The position numbers were made by a program, and so were the translations under genes. The notes under the pieces were generated by a model, which was not told the origin of the DNA, did not search any database, and saw only the letters and a list, made by a program, of their open reading frames with translations. Shown here piece by piece: positions 11,870 to 22,920 of a stretch of DNA of 64,000 nucleotides. The DNA is taken from assembly GCA_020746835.1 (NCBI GenBank), contig JAGPNK010000013.1:186001-250000 (forward strand), written 5' to 3'. Source of the stretch: Stachybotrys elegans (taxonomy: Eukaryota; Ascomycota; Sordariomycetes; Hypocreales; Stachybotryaceae). Numbering within the stretch: the stretch's first letter is position 1; each line of letters opens with the position of its first letter.

Positions 11870-13336
11870 TCAAGTTGTATTATTCGTTAACGGTTTGCGC
11901 GCAACCCACGCACTCGCCTTGTACGTAGTCTGCAGCATGCTGTCCCTGTCCTGGATATAAGGCGCATCGATATCCATCTTGACCCATTCCACCTGGAACC
12001 CAAGCTTTTCCACCAATGCCATGACCTCATCTTGCGACAGCTCGAAGCTGCCGGGGTCGGCTATGCCAGACGAGTTGTTGTAGTCATGCTCTCCGTCGCC
12101 ATCGTCGTCGCGGCCGTGGTTTCCCGGCGCGTTGTTCTCAAAGTGCCATAGGAGGGGTCCCACGTTGATGAGCACGCCGCCGGGCTTGAGACAGTGGAGG
12201 ATTACCTCCAGGTACCGGATCAAGTTGGGGGCTGTGTCGAGGAAGAAGACGCTGGCGACGGCGTCGTATTGGTCCTTGTGGGACTCGTCACCGTACAGGC
12301 AGAGGAAGTCGGCGGCGCACATGGACATGGATCCCGGGTTGGGGGTATCGGCCAGAGTAGCCCCTGGGTGGATATCCGGGACCTGGTAGCCTCGAAGATG
12401 GTCTCCCCGTGTGCGATGGTTGGAAAATGTGTGCACCCAGGGGTAAATCATGTGCCTGTGCGCCCTCTCGCACTGGTTCAGAATGTAAGAGGATGCCAGC
12501 AGCTGGTGATATGAAATCTCATTGCCCTCGGCATCAAAGCCAGCCTGGCAGAGGTCAAATACCAGTCTGCCCAGACCGGCGCCAGGAACCAAGACCTTGA
12601 GCATGTCTGCGTTGGGGCTCTTGGCTCTCTCCTCCGCCATGACCTTCATTACAGGGCCATAGCACGCCTCCCGCTCCGCAGCTCCATCGACTGACCAGTC
12701 ACGGTAAAACTGCCGGATGGTGCTCCGGGCCTTGTCAATGTCCGAGTGCTTCGCGATGCCCGCCCACTGGTGCGGAATGACGGGATCCTGGGCGTCCGGA
12801 CGGGGGGCGATGCTGCGGAAGGTCCGCAGGCCGAACTTGACGATGGCGCTGGCAAGATCGGCGTTGGAGTCAATGGCGTCATCCGTCTTCTCAAGGGTGT
12901 CCAGGAAGTTGAAAGGGGGCGCGGCGAGCATCTGCCAGTGCGCCTGGGGCAAGGCATAGAAAGACTGCCGGCGAAGGTGCGTCACATTGAAGTGAGCGAC
13001 TTTGGCGTATTGACTAGAATGATCCCAGCTATGAGCATGATCTACGTCATGAGAGCTTCAGGTACAGACTCAGACAAATGTTGCCTGAGCCACATACCGT
13101 TGGAGGGGACAAGAGGGGCAAAAAAACACCAAGGAGAGAATTCACAAAAACGCACGCCATGTCAAAACTCACGAGAATGAATCGAGCGCGCAGAATATCA
13201 CGCGGACCTCCTCCGGATCCTCGAAGTTCTCTTCCACGCCCTCCCAGGTGCTTTCGTCAGCCACGCCGACAGCCGCCCCGGCAGCGGCAGTGGCAGCGGC
13301 GTTCAAGGCCGTCGTCGATGCTGTGTCATCTGCCAT
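11870..13336 (-). CDS. N2227-family SAM methyltransferase (carnosine N-methyltransferase-like)
   Basis: Exon 1 is 13336-13173 and exon 2 is 13013-11870, giving 435 residues. The 159-nt intron (GTGAGT...TCTAG) joins to read DSFSQYAKVAHFNVTHLRR, the characteristic opening of the N2227 (PF07942) family. The AdoMet-binding loop LVPGAGLGR is at about 196-204, followed by NEISYH near 219-224 and YPWVHTFSN near 245-253. FFLDTAPN and KPGGVLINVGPLLWHFE follow further on. Animal members (CARNMT1) methylate carnosine, and yeast YNL092W is the counterpart. The length agrees with both. The fungal substrate is probably a small His-containing peptide or protein, by inference. An Ala-rich stretch at residues 9-24 is unusual and probably disordered. 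The start is the first ATG in the exon 1 frame. Confidence 0.92.
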
Positions 13337-13792
13337 TGTGTAGTGGCATGGTCTGACGGGGGGCAGAAATGGGGTGAGAATGGAGGCGAGGGGCTTTTTA
13401 TATTGGCCCAGTGGGCTGGAGGAAAGGGTCAAAAGAGGTCCGCAGCGCAGGAGATCACCGGCCTACCCGTTTGTGCTCCCTACGGGATCGAGGTGGGAAT
13501 TCGAGGCCTCTGTTTTTACGACACATCATCATGTTATCTGCGGAGTCCGTCTCATTCATCTGGTGGCCGAGTTTAAACCGGGCGGAGCTGGGGCGGCAGG
13601 TGCCACCCAATCACCCAAGCAAGAGGTCTAGGTTAGGGGCGAGATGTGTGGGAGTTGAGGTGCAAAGTGCGCCCAATCGTCACGTGATGAGTGTCCAGCC
13701 CTCAAAGCATCCATCCAGGCAAACACTTGCAGCCTCCGGGAGTCGATCACCAAGACTTTGCGGCAGAGGGACGTCTCTGCTTTTTCGCAATC
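13337..13792. promoter_or_regulatory. Bidirectional promoter between methyltransferase and PAC4-like genes
   Basis: These 456 bases separate two divergent starts and must contain both promoters. I see no unambiguous TATA box or factor site. Short distance and head-to-head arrangement suggest possible co-regulation, which is inference only. Confidence 0.5.
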
Positions 13793-14264
13793 ATGGCTTC
13801 TGAGGGGACGGTCTCGCAGTTTTCTATCCCGCTCCCGCGGTCTCTGGACACGCGCATCTACCTCCGCCTATCGACGCACGCCAAGGCCATCATGCTCTCT
13901 CTGACGACGGCAACGCAAGACGACGCGGGAACTGCAAGACCCATGGGATCCTTTGTATATGCACTCCCAGATGTAAGTTAACCGACCACGACTGAGCTTA
14001 GCGGTCTGACCCAGGCAGCGCTTCAATGCCCAACAGCCGCTCGCCACAACCCTCTTCTCGATGGAATCCACCGTTGAATTCACGACGAGGCTGGCTCGGC
14101 TGCTGGCTCGCAAGACTCAGTTGCCTGTCTATGTTTCCAACTCTATGAGCTTGGAGAGCGCAGGTATGGGAGGCACTGTGGAGGAGGAGATGGAGGCATT
14201 CAAGAGTATTGTGGAGGTGTCACTTGATCGGCTTCGCAATTCGGGTACTATAGCCTCGGAGTAA
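13793..14264 (+). CDS. Proteasome assembly chaperone 4-like protein
   Basis: Exons 13793-13972 and 14019-14264 give 141 residues. The 46-nt intron has GTAAGT and a CAG acceptor; the nearer CAG at 14012-14014 would break frame. The protein opens with a short Ser/Thr-rich strand, then DTRIYLRLSTHAKAIMLSL, a glycine/alanine turn, SFVYALPD, the second-exon RFNAQQPLATTLF, a helix (FTTRLARLLARKTQLPVYVS) and a final long helix. This order and length fit PAC4 (PF16093, Poc4/PSMG4), which pairs with PAC3 to assist 20S proteasome alpha-ring assembly. The family is divergent and no catalytic residues exist to confirm it, so the call rests on fold pattern and size. Confidence 0.72.
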
Positions 14265-16012
14265 AAGGGTTCTCGATATGCACAGTTTCTGCACGCAGAT
14301 GAATCTCGGGCCAATACTCATACTCGGATCTTCTCTGCCATCAGTTTCTCCCCGTCGTTCCTACAGAACCCCAAAGCATACCTAGCAGTCTTCCAAACAC
14401 ACCGGCAAGCAGCACAAACACTGGGCTTCGGCGACAGTACGGTAAGGCCTGCACGTGTTTTCTTATCTCCTTCACTCGGAATCTTGTGGAACTTCTCATC
14501 TTGACGCGGCACGGATGAGTATCAGTCACGCCACATGCTTTTGGTTGGTTGAACTGGTTTTCATTAACTGCCAATATCCAAAATCTACTGGGGTTTCAAG
14601 ATTATGGATGCCAAAACTTTGCTTGGTATCAGCCAGTCTCTAATCTATGGAGATCATGATATTACACCAGCATCAAGGTTACCAAGCCAATAGCCACAAT
14701 ATGAGCTTGAACACACGACTGTAGGCAATGCTTGAAAAGTGTGGCAGACATATCCTCAGAGGATTCATAACAATCCTGTAGATAGAGTCACAAAGATGCT
14801 CACCAAAGATATTCTCTATCCCTGACTGCGTACATAGTTTTGAATACTCTGCATTCCTGAATTTTGTAAATTCAAACAAGCCTGCCGTGGGGGCTCCCTG
14901 GATGCAAGAAAGAGATGGTTCAATCAATAATGTTTTCTTCTCCGGAGAAACTAATTTAGCCCATATATGCGCTCGAGGAGCAGACTTGTGGTAAGTTTTT
15001 ATGTTCATGATTGTCGTGTCTTTCAAGTGCCAAACTTGAATTTCCTACGTACTATTGAGTGCTGTATTTTCTTTTCCCCCTCTTCTTTTTTCTTCGTTTC
15101 CCAGCTTTACTTGCAACGATGGACTATTTGCCTCACAGCACAGATGGCAAGACCCTCCTTGAAAAGAATTATGAGTATTTTTCGTACCGGAATAAAATCC
15201 CCCATCGGCGGCGTGACATCACCTCCCTCCCCTCCCTCTGTTGCGGAGGGTGCAATATTCCACGCGGGCCAGGCGCAGAAAGTGAGCTGAGCAAACTCAA
15301 CGGCGGTCGGGTTATCGTTATCGCAACCCGCCACCCACCATCACCTTCAGTGTACTCAGGTACAGCCCCGCCTAAACCCATGTTTGCCAGAGGCTCCGTG
15401 GTCTGTGCGACCTGCTATCAAGGAAGCCCAGAAGGCCTGCCAGACCACCTACCACCTGTAGATTGAGGACTGTCCCTATGGGCTAAATCCCCACCTGACT
15501 TATGCAAACAAGAACGGGCTGCCACTCACCTCGAGCTTAGCTCTTCCTCTCCCCAGCGCTCTATCACAATTTTTCTTCGCCCATCCCACCTCTGGAGAAC
15601 AGCTCCAAGTTTCGCGTCGAGTCGCTCCGAGTATTTTCATCCTTGTTCCTCGTGGCGCCGCCTCTGAACAAGCAAAGGTTGCCCTCGGCTGGTCTGGTGA
15701 GTGTGGCCCCACGGAAAACCCCTGCGGAAGAGGGGCACAATATCGTCCAACGCCGCACATTTCAAGACACTGCCAAAGACCCTCGTTTGGTCTGACCTAT
15801 CCCGCCGTCACTCTTTGCCCCTCCAGCTTCTCTGTACCCTCGAGTCTGCGAGACTGACATGCAGATTTAGGAGCGCACTGGCACTGGCTTCTTGGCCCAT
15901 GTGATTTCTCAATCTCAGACCTACTGCATCCCGCCTACCGCCTACGATTCCCCCGCTCCAACAACGGACGATCCTCTGCGCACCGCCGCCCGCCGACCTC
16001 ACAACCATCGCC
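14265..16012. other. Intergenic DNA with an AT-rich island, upstream of the karyopherin gene
   Basis: About 1.7 kb. The segment near 14520-15180 is visibly AT-richer (roughly 40% GC by eye per line) than its surroundings and holds a 109-codon minus frame from the ATG at 15008 to 14679. The remainder up to 16012 is the pyrimidine-rich promoter and leader of the karyopherin gene. No confident gene is present. Confidence 0.45.
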
Positions 16013-18989
16013 ATGTCCTGGCAACCTGCGCCAGAGTCTCTGGGGCAGCTTGCTGCATATCTCAAGGACTCGCTTAGCGGCTTCGATAAGAATGCTCGAA
16101 AGCAGGCCGAGTTGGTGAGTCTACGCCGCCTGGCCATCGCCCAAATCCCGGGGCCGGCACCCTTCCATTCGCTCGGTCGCCCCTTGCTGACGAGACGCTC
16201 CGCCACCAGATGCTCAAGCAGGCCAAGAACTCGCCGGATTTCAACAACTACCTAGCCTACCTTTTCTCAAGTCCTCAGCCACCTGAGGGTCTGCGATGCA
16301 GCGAGCAGGAATACCACCTTGTGCGCTCCGCCGCCGGTATCATGCTCAAGAACAATGTCAAGTCGGACTGGAAATCTATCCCCGATGCCAGCATGCAGCT
16401 CATCAAGCTAGCCGTTCCCATGTGCTTGCAGGACAAGAACTCCCAGATTCGCAACTTCGCCGGAAACATTGCCACAGAAATCATCCGGAGAGGTGGGTTG
16501 CTCAGCTGGCCCGAATTGCTGCCCCAACTGCTCGACATCATCAGCAATGCCAACGGCCAGTCCACGAATGAGGCCCAGGAGGGAGCCATGTCCGCGATTG
16601 CCAAGATCTGCGAGGACAACTTCCGGCAGCTGATGAAGGAGCTGAACGGTCAGCGCCCGCTCAACTACGTTCTCCCACAGCTCATTGCTGCCACCAAGAG
16701 CCAGCTCCCCAAGGTCAGGACCGGCGCTCTGGCCGCCATCAACGTCTTCACTCCTCGCGAGTCGCAGGCTATGCTCAACTCTATCGACGACCTTCTTCAG
16801 CACCTCTTCATACTTGCTAGCGATACCAACACCGACGTGCGACGACAGGTTTGCCGGGCTTTTGTGCACCTGGTTGAAACCCGACCCGATAAGCTGCAGC
16901 CTCACATTGGCGGCCTTGTGGACTACATCATCACTCAGCAGAAGAGCGAGGATGAGGAGCTCGCATGCGAGGCGGCTGAATTCTGGTTGGCTGTCGGCGA
17001 GCACGACAACCTCTGGCAGGCCCTGCAGCCTTATATTCAGAAGATCATCCCCGTGCTGCTAGAATGCATGGTCTACAGCGGCGAGGACATCGCATTGCTG
17101 GGAGGTCTATCCGACGATGAGGAGGAGGAGGACCGAGAGGAGGATATCAAACCAGCCTTTGCCAAGAAGGCGCTGACAAGGACTGCCAATGGCGAGGCCC
17201 TCTCGGCTGATCAGTCCAAGAACGGCAATGCCTACGACAAGCTGGGCGATATGGACGAGGATCTCGAGGAGGGCGAGGTCGAGGAATACGACGACGGAGA
17301 TGATGCGAACCCCGACGAGAAGTGGACGTTGCGAAAGTGTTCGGCAGCCGCGCTGGATGTATTTGCCCGCGATTTCCGTGGGGCTGTTTTCGAGGCAATT
17401 TTCCCCTATCTCTCACAGAATCTCAAGCACGACGAGTGGCCTCAGCGTGAGGCCTCCGTACTGGCACTCGGAGCCGTGGCTGAGGGCTGTATGGATGTCG
17501 TTCAGCCGCACCTCCCCGAGCTGGTTCCCTACCTAATCTCCCTGCTCAATGATCCCGAGCCAGTGGTTAGACAAATTACCTGCTGGACGCTGGGAAGATA
17601 TTCTGCCTGGGCAGCCAACCTCACCGAACCGGAGCAGAAGGAGAGGTACTTTGTGCCCATGATGGATGGCATTCTGCAAAAGATGCTGGACAAGAATAAG
17701 AAGGTTCAGGAGGCGGGTGCTTCGGCGTTTGCCAACCTTGAGGAGAAGGCAGGGAAGCAGCTGGAGCCATACTGCAGGCCGATTGTCCAGCAATTCGTGC
17801 GCTGCTTCGGCAAGTACAAGGACCGCAACATGTACATCCTCTACGACTGTGTTCAGACTTTGGCCGAACGTCTGGGCTCTTTCCTGGCCGCCCCCGAGCT
17901 GACCAACGAGTTGATGCCTGCACTCATCCAGAGGTACAATCAGATTCCCGACGAGTCCCGCGAGCTGTTCCCCTTGCTCGAGTGTCTCTCCTACATTGCC
18001 CTTGCTCTCGGCGACGCCTTTACCCCCTACGCCGCGCCCATATTCATGCGCTGCGTCAACATCATCCACACCAACCTTGAGCAGTCTTTGGCGTCCACCA
18101 GCAACCCAGCGGTGGACCAGCCTGACAAGGATTTCCTTGTCACCAGCCTCGACCTCCTCAGCGCCATCATCCAGGCCCTCGACGGTAGCAAGTCCGCTCA
18201 GCTTGTGGGTGGCTCAACCCAGCCCTTCTTTGAGCTCCTCAGCTTCTGCATGGAGGATCCAACCGACGAGGTGCGGCAATCAGCCTATGCGCTGTTGGGT
18301 GACTGCGCGAGATTTGTTTTCCCGCAGCTGCAGCCTTACCTCCCTACCATCGTTCCAATTCTACTGAAGCAGCTCGACCTCGACAACATACTGGATGAGG
18401 ACATCGACGGTGGGTTCGGAGTCGTCAACAATGCCTGCTGGTCGGTCGGCGAGATCGCTATGCAGCATGGCAAGGGTATGACGCCCTGGTTATCTGAGCT
18501 CCTCCAGCGGTCTGTCGAGATTGTGAGCAACCCTCGCGTACCAAAGGGACTCACTGAGAATGCAGCAATAGCGCTTGGTCGCCTTGGCTTGGACAACTCA
18601 GACCAGCTCGCATCTGCTCTCCCTACCTTTGCGGAGGAGTTCCTGGCCGCGATGCAGGATGTAGAATCTTCTGATGAGAAGGCAACTGCTTTCAAGGGTT
18701 TCTCCATGATTGTGGGACAGAATCCCCAGGCGATGGAGAAGGTGCTGATGGACTTTTTCACCACGATTGCGCGATATCGAAGTGACAACGTGCGGAGTCC
18801 ACTTAAGGAGGAGCTGCACAATGTTTTCCAGAATGTAAGTGCTCCATTCGGACATCTTGTGCGAGGTATGCTAACGAGGTGAACCAGGTGTTCAACGTCT
18901 ACAAGCAGATTATTCCTCAGTTCAACGATTTCATCGGACAGATGCAGGCGCGAGACCAGCAGGCTCTGAAAAACAGCTACTCTGTATAA
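16013..18989 (+). CDS. kap104: Karyopherin beta-2 / transportin (Kap104-like nuclear import receptor)
   Basis: Exons 16013-16114, 16210-18834 and 18888-18989, all phase 0, encode 942 residues, close to yeast Kap104 (918) and human TNPO1. Kap104 imports PY-NLS cargoes such as hnRNP-like RNA-binding proteins and releases them on RanGTP binding. The N-terminus (WQPAPESLGQLAAYLKDSL, then QAKNSPDFNNYLAYLF) is diagnostic of transportin. The rest is a continuous array of helical HEAT repeats, for example KNSQIRNFAGNIATEII and DEVRQSAYALLGDCA. The acidic H8 loop used in RanGTP-driven cargo release is seen at about residues 332-351 (GGLSDDEEEEDREEDIKPAF) and a second acidic stretch follows near 380-405. 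The two terminal exons are small, 102 nt each. The start is the first ATG in the leader-proximal exon. Confidence 0.95.
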
Positions 18990-20617
18990 GGCGGGGGGAA
19001 CGGTCTCGTATGCAGCGGCTCGAAAGAGGACCGGCAGGGGTTGAGATTGATATTTGAGATGTAACTGAGTCCCATTGAAGCTGAGGTGTGAATCTTGGGG
19101 TCACTGGGCAGGGCCAACTGCATATAAGGCGCTGGAAGACGGCGCGGAGATCTGACGAGTTGCGGGATGCAGCGCCCTGGGCTGAGGGGAATCAGAATCA
19201 TTACTGTTATGAGCTAGGTATTGCATGATGGACGACTTTCCACGGGATTCATCATGTAGGGAATGTGGCTTGACCCGACTCGGGCGGTCGCAAGGAAATC
19301 AACTGGTACGGGAAGAAGACAGCGCTGGGAAGATTCGAAGCATGAAAAGGGACTTGCGAAGCGATGGGTGTCTCTTGGGTTCTGCGACGAAACGAGACCA
19401 GCAATTAGATAGATTAGGTAGTTTTTCATTAAACCTCGGAGGACTGGTGCAACACACGCAGGCGGCTGTCGTGAATCTCGCATATTCAGGCTATTCGCAT
19501 GTGGAATTTACGATAGGAGTAGAGAATCATGATTCTATTGTGTAGGTGGCATTTTGGATAGTACAACGATAGAGCTGCATGGTTGGAAGAACAAACAACA
19601 AATTCACAAGCATCGGATGTATATGATCATCACACCACATCTACAGATCTCATATTTCTTCTCATCACCTCACTCGATAGATGTCTTAGATAACCTACCC
19701 TGGACCATGTATTTTCCCTGGATCGCGAGTTCGCCATCTGCAACCACAACCTCGGCGTAGCTCGCACATTCTCGGCATCCTCCGGATCTGAGGATAAAAA
19801 GATCTCCCTGATATCACCGAGCTTACACGGACATTCGCGGATGGAAGGCGAACCACGATGAGTCAAAGGATGGCAAATGATTTGTGGCATGTTTCGAGGC
19901 GGCGACAACCCATGAGAAAGGCTTAGCCAAAGGCATGCCTCTACGCTACGTTACGTTGCGATCAATAATTTCTGGTAATATCGCGCAGGTCCCTGGAGAG
20001 AGCTGCACCTCGCCCGCAAGATGGGACCATTTAGTGACCCAAAGACGGATAGGAAGACAACAGTGCTGCTGTGCTGGGCTGACGAGGGCGTGACTGATGC
20101 ATGATATCGCAGCGGTAAGCAGTGCAGCCAACGGTACCGTCATGCATGGGGGAACTAGGAGGATTGTGGCCAGCGAGTGCATGCATTGCATGAGGGACTG
20201 ACCAATCGCTGACTGAAGACGGCAAACGGGCGGCCTGGACGACGGTAGACCCGTTTTCTCTGGTGGTTGGAAGAGAGAGAGAGGGAGAGGGGACCAGACC
20301 GCCGGTGGGGCTGCGGAGGGTCGCGTAGCACAGCTCATGAGGAGAAGAGAAGAGAAGGGATTTGGAATGGGATGGTCAAGGAGTAGAGAAGGAGGGCATG
20401 ACATGCATACAGGTGGCTACCCTGGCCTTGCTAGGCGAGGACAGCGAGGGTATAGGACGCCCAAGGACGACGATGGCGAAAATGCAGTGCTATCGGCTGG
20501 GAAACAGGAGGGGAGGCTGGGCGCCCAACCAGGCCATATTACACTCTGAAGGATGGATGGTACTGAGGCAGACGGTGACAGGGTGGCGAATGGCTTCGTG
20601 CAACGAGGCGAGGGAAT

Positions 20618-20620
<3 letters not shown>

Positions 20621-20655
<35 letters not shown>
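20621..20655. repeat. (GA)n microsatellite
   Basis: An uninterrupted GA dinucleotide run of about 17 units, inside a broader purine-rich stretch extending to about 20690. Confidence 0.95.
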
Positions 20656-20658
<3 letters not shown>

Positions 20659-22878
20659 ACGAGAGAGAAGAGCAAGGGGGAGAGGACCAATCGGCGAGAC
20701 GCTACGATGCCTTGGAGATTTACACAGCCGGGAAGGCTTTCTATGGTGAGGTGGCCGACGATGGGATCGGATTCTTTCTCTTTTGATGCTGCTTTTGTTT
20801 TGTCGCCATGGGGTTTCACAAACAAGCCACAATGCGTCGTCGATGTGTTGTATGGCAAAGCAAGGGTACCGTACACAGACAAGGTAGAGTTGCTGGGTAG
20901 GATTCCTACGAGGACGGGAGGACTGAAGAGGAGGAAAGAAGGCCGATGGGGACGGACCCTTGCCGGGGTCAGGAGGGCCAGAATTGCCAGATGGGGAAAT
21001 TTATTGAACAAGTGAACCACGATGGTATGGGGTCTGGTACTGGGTCGAATAGTTTCCCAGGAGAAGGAGGAGGAGGAGGAGGAGGCTGGGTGGCTCGTTT
21101 GAGAGAGGAAGGAAGGAGATTGTTACATGGGATCGAGGAGAGGAGGGTGGCTGTGCGACGTGGTTTGTTGAGATCAGGTATGTGCACATTAAGAACAGGA
21201 GGAGCAATACTGGCATGAAGAGAGCTTCACGACAGGTAGGGATCGTTGATGGGGAGGGGGCGGCACGCACGGATGGATGGGTGAATACCTACTGGAATGA
21301 TGATGCTCGATGACGGTAGTTGGCCAAGTGTAAGTAACCGTCTGATGGGATGGATTCCAAATCGGTCCCATCTAGCTAGGTCCAGTAAGAAGGGCTAATT
21401 AATTAGTAAAAGCGCAGTTCCTGGAGCTACAGACAGAGGCGCCATACTTTCCCCCAACAAGCCCGACCTTTTTACCTTTATCTGAATTGAATTTCTCTCT
21501 TTTTCCGCGGGGCCAGGGTGTGTGTGCACTAATTAGCACCAACATGCATCTATTAATAGGACGACGACGGGCTTGCTTGCATTGCTAGCGTCGGTGCGTA
21601 GAAAAAAAAAAATAAAAGAAAAAAAAAGAAACCGATGGGGAGGGAGGGAGGGGGGACCCGCGGGACTCAGCCACCTTATTGAAATTTGGGCTCGGATATG
21701 CGGCAGGCGAGCAAAGATGGGCGAGGAGGAGGAGGAGGGTCATGAGACCAACGCTGCAGACAACAAAAACAAAACAAATGCAAAACAGCATGTGGATAAG
21801 ACATGGTGTGGCGTTGCTGAGAATGAATGCCATGGGCCGTCGTGACCAGCTGACCTCGTGATTGTTATCCTCTCGGGGCCAGAAAAGGCATGCTTTCTTG
21901 TCTTTTAGACGACAGTGCATACAGACACACATACATACACACACTCACACATTCACTTGTCATTATCTAAAGGTATATTTAGAAATATTGGAAAAAGAGG
22001 TCCCATGGACACGGCTACACGCCGAAATAATTTAAACTTCCCGCTCGTGAACCCAACCCGCACACACGCCCTATAACACAAAGAATAATGGGAAAAATAA
22101 AAATATAAAATAAAATAAGACAAGACATATGATATCCGTACGTATAAAAATAATTTACAACGGGAGCCCCTGTATCGATGAGAGTTGGTAATCGGGAGGC
22201 CCTGCCGATGGGATGCACCAGTGGTTGCTTTACTATTGTTTTGCCTCGACTGCCTGCTCTTGATGGGAATAGTCTCGCCGAAGAGCGGCGAAGAAGGATC
22301 GAGCTGGTTCGATTTTCGCCCTCGCGAGTTGTCCAGCACACCATGCCACATATTCTTCTTTCTTGTCCTTCTTCTCCATCACAACAAACCATCTTTGTTA
22401 CCGTCCTCGAGTCCCTGTAGACATTGTAGATACACACACCGCCTCCTCCCCCCGGTACATATCAGGGCGAGAGCGAGGGATTTACCCTGCCCCCGTGGCA
22501 CGACGGCGGCATACATACATGACACTGGTCACCTACATACAGCATGCATGCAGGAAGAACTTTGACGAGGCATGTACACCGACTGGCGAGGCCGACGTCG
22601 CTCACCGCAGCACTGCAGAACCGCCGAGCACGCTTGATGACGATGGGCGTCGGCCGGGAAGCAAGTGCGTGTGTGTGTCACGGGGTGGTGCGATGTGATC
22701 TGCCGCCATCCCAGCTGTATGTAGTAGTGAGTGAGCGTGTGCCCGGGCCTGTCATACCCAACCTGGGCGCATCACGGTCCAGTTGTCGTTTGCCTGGTAT
22801 GGCTTCCCGGGGCAGATCATGAAACGTTCCATTTGGGGCAGGAGGAGGCTTTCCACGTTCCTCTGGGCTGTGCAGTGT

Positions 22879-22920
22879 GCTATGCGGTGCTATGCGGTGC
22901 TATGCAGTGCTATGCTGCGC
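22879..22920. repeat. 10-bp tandem repeat, TATGCGGTGC-like, four copies
   Basis: Two exact TATGCGGTGC units at 22881-22900, then TATGCAGTGC and TATGCTGCGC. The preceding GC at 22879-22880 matches the end of the unit. Confidence 0.85.

Noticed and set aside
10796..13336. SDR plus methyltransferase as part of a secondary-metabolite cluster
   Set aside because: No backbone synthase, P450, transporter or pathway regulator lies nearby, and the methyltransferase belongs to the housekeeping-like N2227 family.
16013..18989. Importin beta-1 (Kap95) as the identity of the karyopherin
   Set aside because: The acidic H8 loop ending in DIKPAF and the N-terminal sequence fit transportin/Kap104, not Kap95.
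20490..21020. 176-codon minus-strand frame with Ser/Leu repeat
   Set aside because: The repeat is simply the GA microsatellite read on the other strand.
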